This document shows, in pieces, positions 15,909-23,801 of a DNA stretch of 33,007 nt (position 1 is its first letter; each line of letters begins with the position of its first letter). Source of the DNA: Flavobacteriaceae bacterium (lineage in GTDB: Bacteria; Bacteroidota; Bacteroidia; Flavobacteriales; Flavobacteriaceae); the NCBI GenBank assembly GCA_028277085.1, contig JANQHL010000038.1, forward strand, positions 1 through 33,007. The letters run 5' to 3'. The notes beneath the pieces were generated by a model. It was not told the origin of the DNA and did not search any database. It was given only the letters and a program-made list of their open reading frames with translations. Both the position numbers and the translations under genes were made by a program.

Positions 15909-17102
15909 TTATTCTTTACTGTGGCAGATGTAATAAGCTCTTTCATAAAGTTCATCATATGTTATAATTTCTATGTTTTTCAGGTTTTTACGAAACATTT
16001 CAAATGATGAGAATTTCATTTCATTGATTGTTCCGTCAACAACAAACTCGTTCAAATTGCCAATTAGGATAAATGCTTTGGGATTATAAAAGTAAAGTGT
16101 TTCTCCAGTTAAATTATCTTGATTATCCTTAATTTCTGTCTTGCTTGAAAAGTCCTTTACTGCTTTGTGAACAGTTCTCTGAACTTGTGCTATTGCGCCC
16201 GCAAGTGTATCTGAAATTTGCCATGATTCTCCACGATAGGCATTTTTTACATCTTTCAAAAGGGAATCAGTATCTAACTTTAGCTCGCAGAAGCAGAGTG
16301 AATTTATTGCTCCTAATGATTTAAGTAAGGCGTCCGTTCTTTTACCTCCAGAATTAAGTTTGGCACCAGAAGTAACCTGCTCTAGTTTCTTTTCATCCAA
16401 TTCTGAATTGAAAATGTAGTCAAGGCCATATCCCAGTATCCAGGTGTTTCTTTCAAAAAAAATTTGCCACAAATCTTCGTTTCTCACGTTTTTACCCAGT
16501 TGATCAATTAGTGATGATTTGTACTCTTCAAAAAAGTTGGGGTCTTCGAGCAATTTTTCAAATATTTCTAGTTGACTTTTTCTATAACCGAAATTGATTA
16601 AATCTTTTGTGGTAATGTTATTATTCAAAGCATCTTGAAGAAGTTCCAAATTGTCTTCAATTAGTCTTCCAGCTTGTTCTTTATTCAAAAGTAAACTAGC
16701 AAGTTCCGAGTCTTTAACGTTGTATGTATTATCATTCGGGAAGTCCGCTTCTTTTATGCCTTTTAGGAAGAAATATAGACGTTCAACCTCAATTCCATGG
16801 AATGAGGCTTCCTTTAGTCTATTTTTAATGGCATCATCATGAATTCCAAATTGTTGGATTATGAGTTTTTCAATTCGTCTGTTATCTTCTAGAAAAAGTG
16901 CCTTAAGTTGCCGTTTACCATTGTAAGAAAAGCCTAGTGTTTTTTGGTCCTTTAGAATAAATTCGTTTTTATCATGATCTAATAATTTGTGCGCGAACCT
17001 CTTTTTTCTTTTGTCAAAAGGAGAACGGAATGACTTTGAAAAATATAGTTTGTCCAAAGTCCTTTGAAGGGCATGTAGTCTCTCTTTTTGTTCGTCATTC
17101 AT
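15909..17102 (-). CDS. Shedu-type anti-phage nuclease (DUF4263 / SduA)
   Basis: This is a single-gene phage-defence nuclease of the Shedu family. The C-terminal half (about 205-397) matches DUF4263: NEDLWQIFFERNTWILGYGLDYIF, then a PD-(D/E)xK core with Asp257 in KRTDALL, Glu273 and Lys275 in CELKLD, and Gln306 in AIAQVQ. It closes with PKAFILIGN and IEIITYDELYERA. Residues 1-200 are helical and lysine-rich and carry no domain I can name. In this family the N-terminus is variable and thought to sense infection or shape substrate choice. Three 60-base lines I counted inside the gene are 33-38% G+C, against 55% for a line in neighbouring thyA, consistent with acquisition. It starts 90 bp after thyA ends. 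Confidence 0.85.
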   Translation of the reverse strand: MNDEQKERLHALQRTLDKLYFSKSFRSPFDKRKKRFAHKLLDHDKNEFILKDQKTLGFSYNGKRQLKALFLEDNRRIEKLIIQQFGIHDDAIKNRLKEASFHGIEVERLYFFLKGIKEADFPNDNTYNVKDSELASLLLNKEQAGRLIEDNLELLQDALNNNITTKDLINFGYRKSQLEIFEKLLEDPNFFEEYKSSLIDQLGKNVRNEDLWQIFFERNTWILGYGLDYIFNSELDEKKLEQVTSGAKLNSGGKRTDALLKSLGAINSLCFCELKLDTDSLLKDVKNAYRGESWQISDTLAGAIAQVQRTVHKAVKDFSSKTEIKDNQDNLTGETLYFYNPKAFILIGNLNEFVVDGTINEMKFSSFEMFRKNLKNIEIITYDELYERAYYICHSKE

Positions 17103-17192
17103 AGATGAATTTGAATATTAGTCAAATTAAGGTTGCACATAGAAACCGAATATAGCATTGATCCTATTCCCTTTTATACCTTTACCCATTCC

Positions 17193-18017
17193 TTAAACCG
17201 CCACCATCGCCTTAATCGCCGGATACGGATCGTAATTTAATAAGGTAAAGTCCTCAAAGGTGAAATCAAAAATATCCGTTACTTCCGGGTTGAGCTGCAT
17301 GGTTGGCAATTTCCGGGGTTCCCGGGACAATTGCAACTGTACTTGCTCCAAATGGTTGTTGTAGATGTGGACATCGCCAAAGGTGTGGATAAACTCCCCG
17401 GGTTGGTAACCCGCCACCTGCGCGATCATCAGCGTTAGCAGGGCATAGCTGGCAATATTAAAAGGCACCCCTAAAAACACATCAGCACTGCGTTGATACA
17501 ACTGGCAACTTAATCTGTCCTCCGCTACGTAAAATTGAAAAAAGGCATGGCAGGGGGGTAGCGCCGCCTTGCCATTGGCTACATTTTCACTGAAGGAAAC
17601 CGAAGGATCCGGAAGCACGCTGGGGTTCCAGGCAGAGACCAGCATACGGCGACTGTTGGGATTGGTCTTTAGACTTTCGATCACGGCTTTGATCTGGTCA
17701 ATCTCCTCATTGTTCCAATTTCGCCATTGATGCCCGTAAACAGGGCCGAGATCCCCGTTCGCATCCGCCCATTCGTTCCAGATCCGTACCCCGTTTTCCT
17801 GTAAATAGTTTACATTGGTATCACCTTTTAAAAACCAGAGTAACTCGTGGATAATTGATTTTAAGTGTAGTTTTTTGGTGGTCACCATAGGAAAGCCTTC
17901 TTCCAGGTCAAACCGCATCTGATAGCCAAAAACACTTAGTGTTCCCGTTCCGGTTCGGTCGCCTTTTTGGGCGCCGGTATCTAAAATGTGTTGTAGTAAA
18001 TCGTGGTATTGCTTCAT
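17193..18017 (-). CDS. thyA: Thymidylate synthase
   Basis: ThyA methylates dUMP to dTMP using methylene-tetrahydrofolate and releases dihydrofolate for FolA. At 274 residues it is full length, with a small insert relative to the E. coli enzyme ([24 protein letters not shown]). The nucleophile is Cys156 in [12 protein letters not shown]. Other signatures are [31 protein letters not shown], the RR pair in [11 protein letters not shown], and [20 protein letters not shown]. Its ATG is only 47 bp from the four-helix gene's stop, and that gap is filled by an arm of the purine-rich repeat. thyA probably belonged directly behind the nucleoside transporter before that insertion. Confidence 0.97.
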   Translation of the reverse strand: MKQYHDLLQHILDTGAQKGDRTGTGTLSVFGYQMRFDLEEGFPMVTTKKLHLKSIIHELLWFLKGDTNVNYLQENGVRIWNEWADANGDLGPVYGHQWRNWNNEEIDQIKAVIESLKTNPNSRRMLVSAWNPSVLPDPSVSFSENVANGKAALPPCHAFFQFYVAEDRLSCQLYQRSADVFLGVPFNIASYALLTLMIAQVAGYQPGEFIHTFGDVHIYNNHLEQVQLQLSREPRKLPTMQLNPEVTDIFDFTFEDFTLLNYDPYPAIKAMVAV

Positions 18018-18064
18018 AAGGTATAAAGGTAAAATGGAAAGGGGAAAAGGTGAAGGGTTTTAGG
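18018..18064. repeat. Left repeat arm beside the four-helix gene
   Basis: This is a purine-rich tract (plus strand) containing AAAAGGTGAAGGGTT at 18045-18059. The same 15-mer occurs in inverse orientation at 18517-18531 and 18533-18547 on the other side of the four-helix gene, so the gene is bracketed by inverted repeats. It occupies the whole gap to thyA. Confidence 0.7.
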
Positions 18065-18418
18065 CTAGGAGTTATTGTATTTTATTAACGAGCTGATTCG
18101 CTTTTGCAACCGCTGAACTTTTTCAATGATTTGAGCGGACTCTTCTGATCCAACAAGCTGTAAATCAGCGCAAAGGATAAAGTGTGTTTCCAATTCGTAA
18201 GTGGAACCTAAACTAATCTGAAGAAATCGTACAAAGTCCTTTTGTGAATATTTTGCACAGCCTTCAGCAATATTAGCGGGAATAGAAACGGCACAACGAT
18301 TAATTTGGGATACCAGCCCATACTTTTCGCTATCAGGAAGTAGCTTTGAAAGTTGATAGGCCTCCTTAACAAGTTGCCGGGCATCCTGCCACACTTCCAA
18401 TTCCCTGAAATTTCTCAT
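18065..18418 (-). CDS. Four-helix-bundle protein (S23 / 23S rRNA intervening-sequence family)
   Basis: This 117-residue all-helical protein has the family signature: MRNFRELEVWQDARQLVKEAYQLSKLLPDSE, then YGLVSQINRCAVSIPANIAEGCAKYSQKDFVRFLQISLGSTYELETHFILC. Members were first seen inside intervening sequences of 23S rRNA genes, and relatives act as Avd in diversity-generating retroelements; free-standing copies are common in Bacteroidota. The family is thought to bind nucleic acid as a pentamer, but its role here is unknown. No rRNA or reverse transcriptase lies nearby. It sits between the nucleoside transporter and thyA, bracketed by inverted GGTGAAGGG-type repeats, which suggests insertion of a discrete unit. 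Confidence 0.92.
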   Translation of the reverse strand: MRNFRELEVWQDARQLVKEAYQLSKLLPDSEKYGLVSQINRCAVSIPANIAEGCAKYSQKDFVRFLQISLGSTYELETHFILCADLQLVGSEESAQIIEKVQRLQKRISSLIKYNNS

Positions 18419-18458
18419 TTGCTGAATGTTATCGATCGTTGGCTAAGAATCACCAATA

Positions 18459-18554
18459 CCCTTCACCCTCAACCCTTTCATCTTTTATCCTCAACCCTTT
18501 CACCCTTCACCTTTTTAACCCTTCACCTTTTTAACCCTTCACCTTTTAACCCTT
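18459..18554. repeat. Tandem repeat tract upstream of the four-helix gene
   Basis: CCCTTCACCTTTTTAA is present twice in tandem (18503-18518, 18519-18534), followed by a 15-nt copy lacking one T (18535-18549) and a partial CCCTT. Degenerate units (CCCTTCACCCTCAA, CCCTTTCATC...) extend back to 18459. The tract ends only 4 bp from the nucleoside transporter stop. Its inverse copy is at 18045-18059. Confidence 0.85.
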
Positions 18555-18558
18555 GGAG

Positions 18559-19983
18559 CTATCCCAAAATCATCCCGGCAATAGTGGCCGAAAGCAAAGA
18601 AGCCAGGGAGCCCCCTAAAACGGCCCGCATCCCGAATTCGGAAAGAGTTTTGCGTTGTCCGGGCGCCAAGGAACCAATTCCCCCGATTTGGATACCGATA
18701 GAGGCGAAATTCGCGAAACCACAGAGCATATAGGTAGCCATGATCACGGATTTGTTGTAGGTAAAACGCGTAACACTGGTGACATCTTTTAGCTCTGCCA
18801 ACTGGATATAGCCAACAAATTCGCTGGCAGCCAGTTTGATCCCTAACAATTGTCCCATTAGCATGACATCAGCATTATTTACCCCAATCAGCCACATCAG
18901 CGGGGCAAAAAGGGTACCCAATATGGCTTCCAGGGAAAAGGAATTGTAAGGAGAGTTGGCACTGATCCAGGTATTTAGGGTGCTCCAATCACCAATCCAG
19001 CCCAATATGCCGTTGATCATCGCGATAAATGCTACAAAGACCAGCAACATCGCACCCACATTTAAGGCAAGTTTTAAGCCTTCTGTGGTCCCGTTGGCAA
19101 TAGCATCCAAAAAATTCGCTCCAATTTTATCAGAAGAGACCTTTACATCGGTATTTATGGTTTCGGTTTGTGGATATAATATTTTGGAGACTACAATCGC
19201 CCCGGGGGCCGCCATAACAGAGGCCGCCAACAAGTGTTTGGCAAAAACTAATTGCAATTCAGGATCGTCCCCACCGAGGAAGCCAATATAGGCGGCCAAA
19301 ACCGCTCCGGCCACGGTTGCCATTCCACCGATCATAACCAGCAGGATCTCGGACCGGTTCATCTTTTCCAAATAAGCTTTGATCAATAAAGGGGCTTCTG
19401 TTTGCCCCAAAAAGATATTCCCGGCAATGGACAGGCTTTCCGCCCCTGAGATCCCCAGGGATTTGGTCAGTAACCAGGCCAGTGCTCTTACCACTTTCTG
19501 GATGATGCCTAGATAAAACAAGACCGAAGTTAAGGCCGAGAAGAAAATAATAGTGGGTAACACCTGAAAGGCAAAAATGTAGCCGAAGGTATCTGTATCT
19601 ACCACCAGCCCTTCGAATAAAAACTTACTTCCCGATCGGGTGAAGTCCAATACACTGATGAAAACTTTCCCGATACTCTCGAAAATGGTTTTCACCAGGG
19701 GGATTTTTAACACCCCTATGGCAATGAGTAACTGGATGGTCAACCCAATGCCCACTGTTTTCCAGTTAATGGCCCTTCGATTGGCGCTAAATAGATAGGA
19801 AATACCAACCAGCACGGCCATGCCCAGTGCCCCGCGCCACAAGCTGTTTAGGGAAAAGCCCTGGTTGGGAACCAAAGTATCATTGGAACCAGCCAGCGCA
19901 TCCACAACAACCTTTTCCTGACCGAAGAGTGCTCCAATACCTGCAAAGAGCAGTACAAGCACTAAAACTCCGGTTTTCTTCAT
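18559..19983 (-). CDS. Concentrative nucleoside transporter (CNT / NupC family)
   Basis: This inner-membrane symporter takes up nucleosides with H+ or Na+. It has 474 residues. A hydrophobic signal-like N-terminus (MKKTGVLVLVLLFAGIGALFGQ) precedes the CNT core: SLWRGALGMAVLVGISYLFS, INWKTVGIGLTIQLLIA, then FQVLPTIIFFSALTSVLFYLG, the GAESLSIAGNIFLGQTEAPLLIKAYL motif that shapes the nucleoside site, and near the end YMLCGFANFASIGIQIGGIGSLAP. The extra N-terminal segment is usual in Bacteroidota members. It lies 16 bp after the bifunctional nuclease and upstream of thyA, so uptake and thymidylate synthesis are probably co-transcribed. Confidence 0.94.
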   Translation of the reverse strand: MKKTGVLVLVLLFAGIGALFGQEKVVVDALAGSNDTLVPNQGFSLNSLWRGALGMAVLVGISYLFSANRRAINWKTVGIGLTIQLLIAIGVLKIPLVKTIFESIGKVFISVLDFTRSGSKFLFEGLVVDTDTFGYIFAFQVLPTIIFFSALTSVLFYLGIIQKVVRALAWLLTKSLGISGAESLSIAGNIFLGQTEAPLLIKAYLEKMNRSEILLVMIGGMATVAGAVLAAYIGFLGGDDPELQLVFAKHLLAASVMAAPGAIVVSKILYPQTETINTDVKVSSDKIGANFLDAIANGTTEGLKLALNVGAMLLVFVAFIAMINGILGWIGDWSTLNTWISANSPYNSFSLEAILGTLFAPLMWLIGVNNADVMLMGQLLGIKLAASEFVGYIQLAELKDVTSVTRFTYNKSVIMATYMLCGFANFASIGIQIGGIGSLAPGQRKTLSEFGMRAVLGGSLASLLSATIAGMILG

Positions 19984-19999
19984 ATAAGAATGATTGGTT

Positions 20000-20632
20000 T
20001 TACTTCCGTTTGGAAATCTCGTCGCGAAGTTTGGCGGCCTTCTCGTAGTCTTCGTTGGCCACGGCTTTGTCTAATTCTTTATGGAGTTCGTCTAACGTCA
20101 TTTCCCGGTAGGCCTCGCTACCTCCCGATTCAATTTCTACGGTTTCCCCTTCCTGAAGTATTTCATCTACTACAATGCTATCGTCCCCTTCTTCATCTTT
20201 CTCCTTGGAGGAAAACTTTAGGAAAATACCTGCCTTGTCCAAAATGGTCTTGTAGGTAAAAATAGGTGCACCAAAGCGCAACGCCAATGCAATGGCATCG
20301 CTGGTACGTGCATCAACTATTTCCTCTTCACCCTCCCGTTCGCTGATAATGCTGGAATAGAACACACCATCCACCAGTTTGTGAATGATCACTTGCTTGA
20401 TCACAATCCCAAAACGGTCGCAAAAATTTTTGAACAGATCATGGGTCAAGGGCCGGGGTGGTTTGATCTCCTTTTCAAGGGCAATTGCTATGGACTGGGC
20501 TTCAAATGCCCCTATGACAATAGGTAGCTTTCGATCGCCCTCTACCTCATTTAGAATAAGCGCATATGCCCCATTTTGGGTTTGGCTGTACGATATGCCC
20601 TTTATTTTTAGCCGAACTAAACTCATCTGCAA
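20000..20632 (-). CDS. Bifunctional nuclease family protein with UVR tail
   Basis: This protein has 210 residues and two parts. Residues 1 to about 135 form a bifunctional nuclease (BFN, DUF151) domain: LVRLKIKGISYSQTQNGAYALILNEVEGDRKLPIVIGAFEAQSIAIALE, RPLTHDLF and ARTSDAIALALRFGAPIF. A low-complexity acidic linker (EKDEEGDDSIVVDE) leads to a C-terminal UVR-type helical pair (LHKELDKAVANEDYEKAAKLRDEIS) like that of UvrB/UvrC. BFN proteins were described in plants as DNase/RNase enzymes; bacterial activity is less established. It is the first gene of the minus-strand unit with the nucleoside transporter. Confidence 0.92.
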   Translation of the reverse strand: MQMSLVRLKIKGISYSQTQNGAYALILNEVEGDRKLPIVIGAFEAQSIAIALEKEIKPPRPLTHDLFKNFCDRFGIVIKQVIIHKLVDGVFYSSIISEREGEEEIVDARTSDAIALALRFGAPIFTYKTILDKAGIFLKFSSKEKDEEGDDSIVVDEILQEGETVEIESGGSEAYREMTLDELHKELDKAVANEDYEKAAKLRDEISKRK

Positions 20633-20655
20633 ATTCTCCCTGTAAAATAAAAAAA

Positions 20656-20692
20656 CTGTTCAAATAAGTGGCGTTACCCGTTATCTGAACAG
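20656..20692 (-). terminator. Rho-independent terminator after etfA
   Basis: On the minus strand CTGTTCA pairs with TGAACAG (20686-20692 with 20656-20662), the stem extends by ATAA/TTAT past one mismatch, and seven U residues follow (20649-20655 as A on the plus strand). It isolates etfBA from the downstream nuclease/transporter/thyA unit. Confidence 0.85.
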
Positions 20693-20720
20693 CCGCTTTA
20701 GCGAGGCAAATTAACAAAAA

Positions 20721-21689
20721 TTAGCCGTTTTGCCCCTTAAATTCCTTTAATTTTTCGATGAGTTCGGGCACTACCTCAAAGGCATCTCCAACTACTCCAT
20801 AGTCTGCCGCTTTGAAGAAAGGCGCCTCAGGGTCATTGTTGATTACCACTTTGGTTTTCGAGGCGCTCACACCGGCAAGGTGTTGGATTGCTCCTGAAAT
20901 TCCGATTGCAATATAGAGGTTACTGGCTACCGGTTTTCCGGTTTGCCCTACATGCTCTCCATGGGGTCTCCAGCCCAAATCCGAAACCGGTTTGGAGCAG
21001 GCGGTAGCCGCACCTAGGATGCCTGCCAGTTCTTCGATCATTCCCCAATTTTCAGGACCTTTTAAGCCACGCCCGCCTGACACTACGATATCGGCATCTG
21101 CAATAGTTGCTTTCCCTACTACCTTATCCACTTCAACAGACTTCGCCCCAAAGTCGCTATCATTTACAGCTGGCGAAAACTCCTCCAAAGAAGCATTTGT
21201 AGGGTTTTCCACTAGGCCGAAAGCGTTATTGGAAACTCCAATTATTTTTACTTCGGCCGTGATTTCAGTATGTGCAAAGCCTTTGTTACTAAATGCAGTA
21301 CGTTTCACCACAAAAGGGGAGGTGGTTTCCGGAGGAGCCACCACATTGGGTACATAGCCCGCATTTAGTTTAGCGGCAAGAATCCCGCTTAAGTATTTGC
21401 TGTCCGCACTGGAGCTAATGATCACAACCTTCGCATTTTCCTGTTCGGCCGCTTGCGCGATCACGTTGGCGTAGGCTTTAGCATTAAAGCCTTGCAACGC
21501 CTGGTTGGAAACCCCTAAAACTTTAGCCACACCATAGGTGCCCAGCGATGCCGGATCTTCCACATTGATGGCCACTGCGGTGACGCTTAGCCCGAGTTGA
21601 TCTGCTACATGTTTCGCATAAGCGGCTACTTCCAAAGCACTCTTCTTCAGTTTGCCGTTTTCAGATTCTGTATATACTACTACTGCCAT
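20721..21689 (-). CDS. etfA: Electron transfer flavoprotein, alpha subunit
   Basis: EtfA holds the FAD of the EtfAB heterodimer, which passes electrons from acyl-CoA and related dehydrogenases to the quinone pool. At 322 residues it is full length. The C-terminal FAD-binding domain is unmistakable: [60 protein letters not shown], and [31 protein letters not shown]. The N-terminal domain begins [20 protein letters not shown]. It lies 78 bp downstream of etfB on the same strand and is followed by a terminator. Confidence 0.96.
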   Translation of the reverse strand: MAVVVYTESENGKLKKSALEVAAYAKHVADQLGLSVTAVAINVEDPASLGTYGVAKVLGVSNQALQGFNAKAYANVIAQAAEQENAKVVIISSSADSKYLSGILAAKLNAGYVPNVVAPPETTSPFVVKRTAFSNKGFAHTEITAEVKIIGVSNNAFGLVENPTNASLEEFSPAVNDSDFGAKSVEVDKVVGKATIADADIVVSGGRGLKGPENWGMIEELAGILGAATACSKPVSDLGWRPHGEHVGQTGKPVASNLYIAIGISGAIQHLAGVSASKTKVVINNDPEAPFFKAADYGVVGDAFEVVPELIEKLKEFKGQNG

Positions 21690-21767
21690 ATTTTTTTCTT
21701 AACTACCCGAAAGTAAATTCCAAAAAAACTATTGCGATCCGGAATTTGAAATTTGGGATTCTTCGTA

Positions 21768-22514
21768 TTAAATCACTTTTGCTTCGTTATGTAATAAATC
21801 TACCAATTCTTGAATGTTACCGGCATCCACAAGTTTCACAGGGCCTTTTGCCGGGGGACGTTCAAATTTCTGATCGGTGGTTTGAGAAGGTGCGTCAACA
21901 GGCGCTACAACATTTAAGGCTTTTTTTCGGGCCATCATAATGCCGCGCATGTTAGGAATACGAAGTTCGCTTTCCTCTACCAATCCTTTTTGTCCTCCAA
22001 TTATTAATGGTAAGGTGGTACTTATGGTTTCTTTACCACCGTCAATTTCACGGTGAGCAGTGGCCTGATTTCCTTCAATTTCAAGCCCGATACAGGTGTT
22101 GACAAAGTTCATATCCAAAAGGGTAGCCATGATCCCGGGAACCATACCACCATTGTAATCAATGGACTCCCGACCTGCAATTACCAGGTCATACCCTCCA
22201 TTTTTGACAATTTCAGCCAGTTGTCGGGCAACATAAAACCCGTCCGTAGGGGTGGCGTCAATACGGATACCCTCATCAGCACCAATAGCGAGTGCTTTTC
22301 GGATCGTAGGTTCTACCGTACTGTTCCCAACTGTAGCTACATGTACCGTGGCGCCTTGTTTCTCCTTGAACCACATGGCACGGGTTAAACCAAATTCATC
22401 GTTGGGATTAATTACAAACTGTACACCATTAGTGTCGAATTTGGTGTCCCCGTCGGTAAAATTGATCTTTGAAGTAGTGTCGGGGACGTTGCTAATGCAA
22501 ACCAATATCTTCAT
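21768..22514 (-). CDS. etfB: Electron transfer flavoprotein, beta subunit
   Basis: EtfB is the AMP-binding partner of EtfA. At 248 residues it has the family start MKILVCISNVPDTTSKINF, followed by VQFVINPNDEFGLTRAMWFKEK, KALAIGADEGIRID, the signature DLVIAGRESIDYNGGMVPGIMATLL, and LRIPNMRGIMMARKKALNVV. It leads the etfBA operon and is divergent from pdhB. A -7-like TATCTTTA lies at 22538-22545 on the minus strand, and the perfect palindrome at 22559-22584 covers the -33 region, so expression is probably controlled there. Confidence 0.96.
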   Translation of the reverse strand: MKILVCISNVPDTTSKINFTDGDTKFDTNGVQFVINPNDEFGLTRAMWFKEKQGATVHVATVGNSTVEPTIRKALAIGADEGIRIDATPTDGFYVARQLAEIVKNGGYDLVIAGRESIDYNGGMVPGIMATLLDMNFVNTCIGLEIEGNQATAHREIDGGKETISTTLPLIIGGQKGLVEESELRIPNMRGIMMARKKALNVVAPVDAPSQTTDQKFERPPAKGPVKLVDAGNIQELVDLLHNEAKVI

Positions 22515-22558
22515 AATCGCTTATTTTTTTTCGCCCGTAAAGATATTAAAAACTATCT

Positions 22559-22584
22559 AATTTATTATGCATGCATAATAAATT
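22559..22584. promoter_or_regulatory. Perfect 26-nt palindrome between etfB and pdhB (candidate operator)
   Basis: Each half reads TTATTATGCA and its complement around a TGCA centre; symmetry is exact over 26 nt with no spacer. It overlaps the expected -33 region of the etfB promoter and lies about 75 bp upstream of the likely pdhB transcript start. Length, symmetry and place fit a dimeric repressor operator, such as a TetR-family fatty-acid regulator, but no regulator gene is adjacent. Confidence 0.6.
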
Positions 22585-22633
22585 TTTATCCTTTTTTTGA
22601 TTTGGCACAACTTCGGTTTCTTACTTATTTTCC

Positions 22634-22641
22634 TATTTTTG
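22634..22641 (+). promoter_or_regulatory. Likely -7 promoter element of pdhB
   Basis: TATTTTTG matches the Bacteroidota primary-sigma -7 box TAnnTTTG, 28 bp before the pdhB ATG. The -33 region is poor, which is compatible with activator dependence. Confidence 0.45.
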
Positions 22642-22669
22642 TTCGCACTTAAAAAACCGCTGCTGCGAT

Positions 22670-23650
22670 ATGAAAACACTACAATTTAGGGAAGCCATTG
22701 CCGAGGCCATGTCCGAAGAGATGCGCCGGGATGAATCCATTTACCTTATGGGCGAAGAAGTAGCCGAATACAATGGTGCTTACAAGGCTTCTAAAGGAAT
22801 GCTGGACGAGTTTGGTCCGGATCGTGTTGTGGATACGCCCATCTCTGAGCTGGGTTTTGCAGGAGTGGGGGTAGGATCTGCTATGAATGGCAATCGTCCT
22901 ATCATTGAGTTTATGACCTTCAATTTTTCATTGGTGGGTATTGATCAAATCATAAACAACGCAGCGAAGATCCGGCAAATGTCCGGAGGACAATTTAACT
23001 GTCCCATAGTTTTCAGAGGGCCGACCGCTTCCGCCGGACAATTGGCAGCAACGCACTCTCAGGCATTCGAAAGCTGGTTTGCCAACTGTCCCGGCCTTAA
23101 AGTGGTAGTTCCTTCCAATCCTGCAGATGCCAAAGGATTGCTGAAATCGGCTATTCGTGATGACGACCCCGTTATTTTTATGGAATCTGAGCAAATGTAT
23201 GGGGATAAGGGCGAAGTGCCGGAGGGAGAATATACCATTCCTTTAGGAGTGGCAGAGATTAAACGGGAAGGTTCTGATGTTACCATCGTCTCCTTTGGCA
23301 AGATCATTAAAGAAGCGTATAAAGCGGCCGAGGAATTGGAAAAAGAAGGAATACGTTGTGAGATCATAGATTTACGAACCGTGCGGCCTATGGATCACGA
23401 CGCTATTTTGAACTCGGTAAAGAAAACGAATCGTCTCGTAGTTTTAGAAGAAGCTTGGCCTTTTGGGAATGTTGCCACGGAAATCATTTACCAGGTGCAG
23501 GATAAGGCCTTCGACTATTTGGATGCTCCCGTAGTGAAATTGAACACCGCTGATACCCCGGCGCCATACTCTCCGGTACTTTTACAGGAGTGGTTGCCCA
23601 ATCATCAGGATGTTATTAAAGCTGTTAAGAAAGTGTTATATCGGGAATGA
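22670..23650 (+). CDS. pdhB: Pyruvate dehydrogenase complex E1 component, beta subunit
   Basis: This is the beta subunit of the thiamine-diphosphate-dependent E1 that decarboxylates pyruvate for acetyl-CoA formation. It has 326 residues: MKTLQFREAIAEAMSEEMRRDESIYLMGEEVAEYNGAYKASKGMLDEFGPDRVVDTPISELGFAGVGVGSAMNG carries the ThDP-contacting Glu in the GEEVAEYNGAYK region. RGPTASAGQLAATHSQAFESWFANCPGLKVVVPSNPADAKGLL and VVLEEAWPFGNVATEI are typical of PdhB rather than of branched-chain E1-beta. The alpha subunit and E2 are not in the window, a common split in Flavobacteriia. It diverges from etfBA over a palindrome and ends at a terminator. Confidence 0.94.
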   Translation: MKTLQFREAIAEAMSEEMRRDESIYLMGEEVAEYNGAYKASKGMLDEFGPDRVVDTPISELGFAGVGVGSAMNGNRPIIEFMTFNFSLVGIDQIINNAAKIRQMSGGQFNCPIVFRGPTASAGQLAATHSQAFESWFANCPGLKVVVPSNPADAKGLLKSAIRDDDPVIFMESEQMYGDKGEVPEGEYTIPLGVAEIKREGSDVTIVSFGKIIKEAYKAAEELEKEGIRCEIIDLRTVRPMDHDAILNSVKKTNRLVVLEEAWPFGNVATEIIYQVQDKAFDYLDAPVVKLNTADTPAPYSPVLLQEWLPNHQDVIKAVKKVLYRE

Positions 23651-23674
23651 AAACGAACAAGAAAGGTATCTTAG

Positions 23675-23706
23675 CCTCGCCAAAAATCCCTTGGCGGGGT
23701 TTTTTG
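23675..23706 (+). terminator. Rho-independent terminator after pdhB
   Basis: CCTCGCCA (23675-23682) pairs with TGGCGGGG (23692-23699), with one G-T pair, followed by a T-run. Confidence 0.85.
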
Positions 23707-23782
23707 TTAAAAGGAATGTTTTTGATTCGATAACTACTTGAAGCCTAAACCGAATTAACCGAAATTGTAAGTTGCAGTAGCT

Positions 23783-23790
23783 TACTTTTG
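23783..23790 (+). promoter_or_regulatory. -7 promoter element of the DUF5686 gene
   Basis: TACTTTTG matches TAnnTTTG, 11 bp before the ATG at 23802. A TTG at 23765-23767 is a possible -33 box but with a short 15-nt spacer. Confidence 0.4.
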
Positions 23791-23801
23791 CCGAATCTGC
23801 T

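Noticed and set aside
18065-18418. Diversity-generating retroelement accessory gene (avd)
   Set aside because: The four-helix family includes Avd, but there is no reverse transcriptase, template repeat or variable gene in the window.
18459-18554. CRISPR-like array
   Set aside because: The repeats are contiguous, 15-16 nt, without unique spacers, and no cas genes are present.
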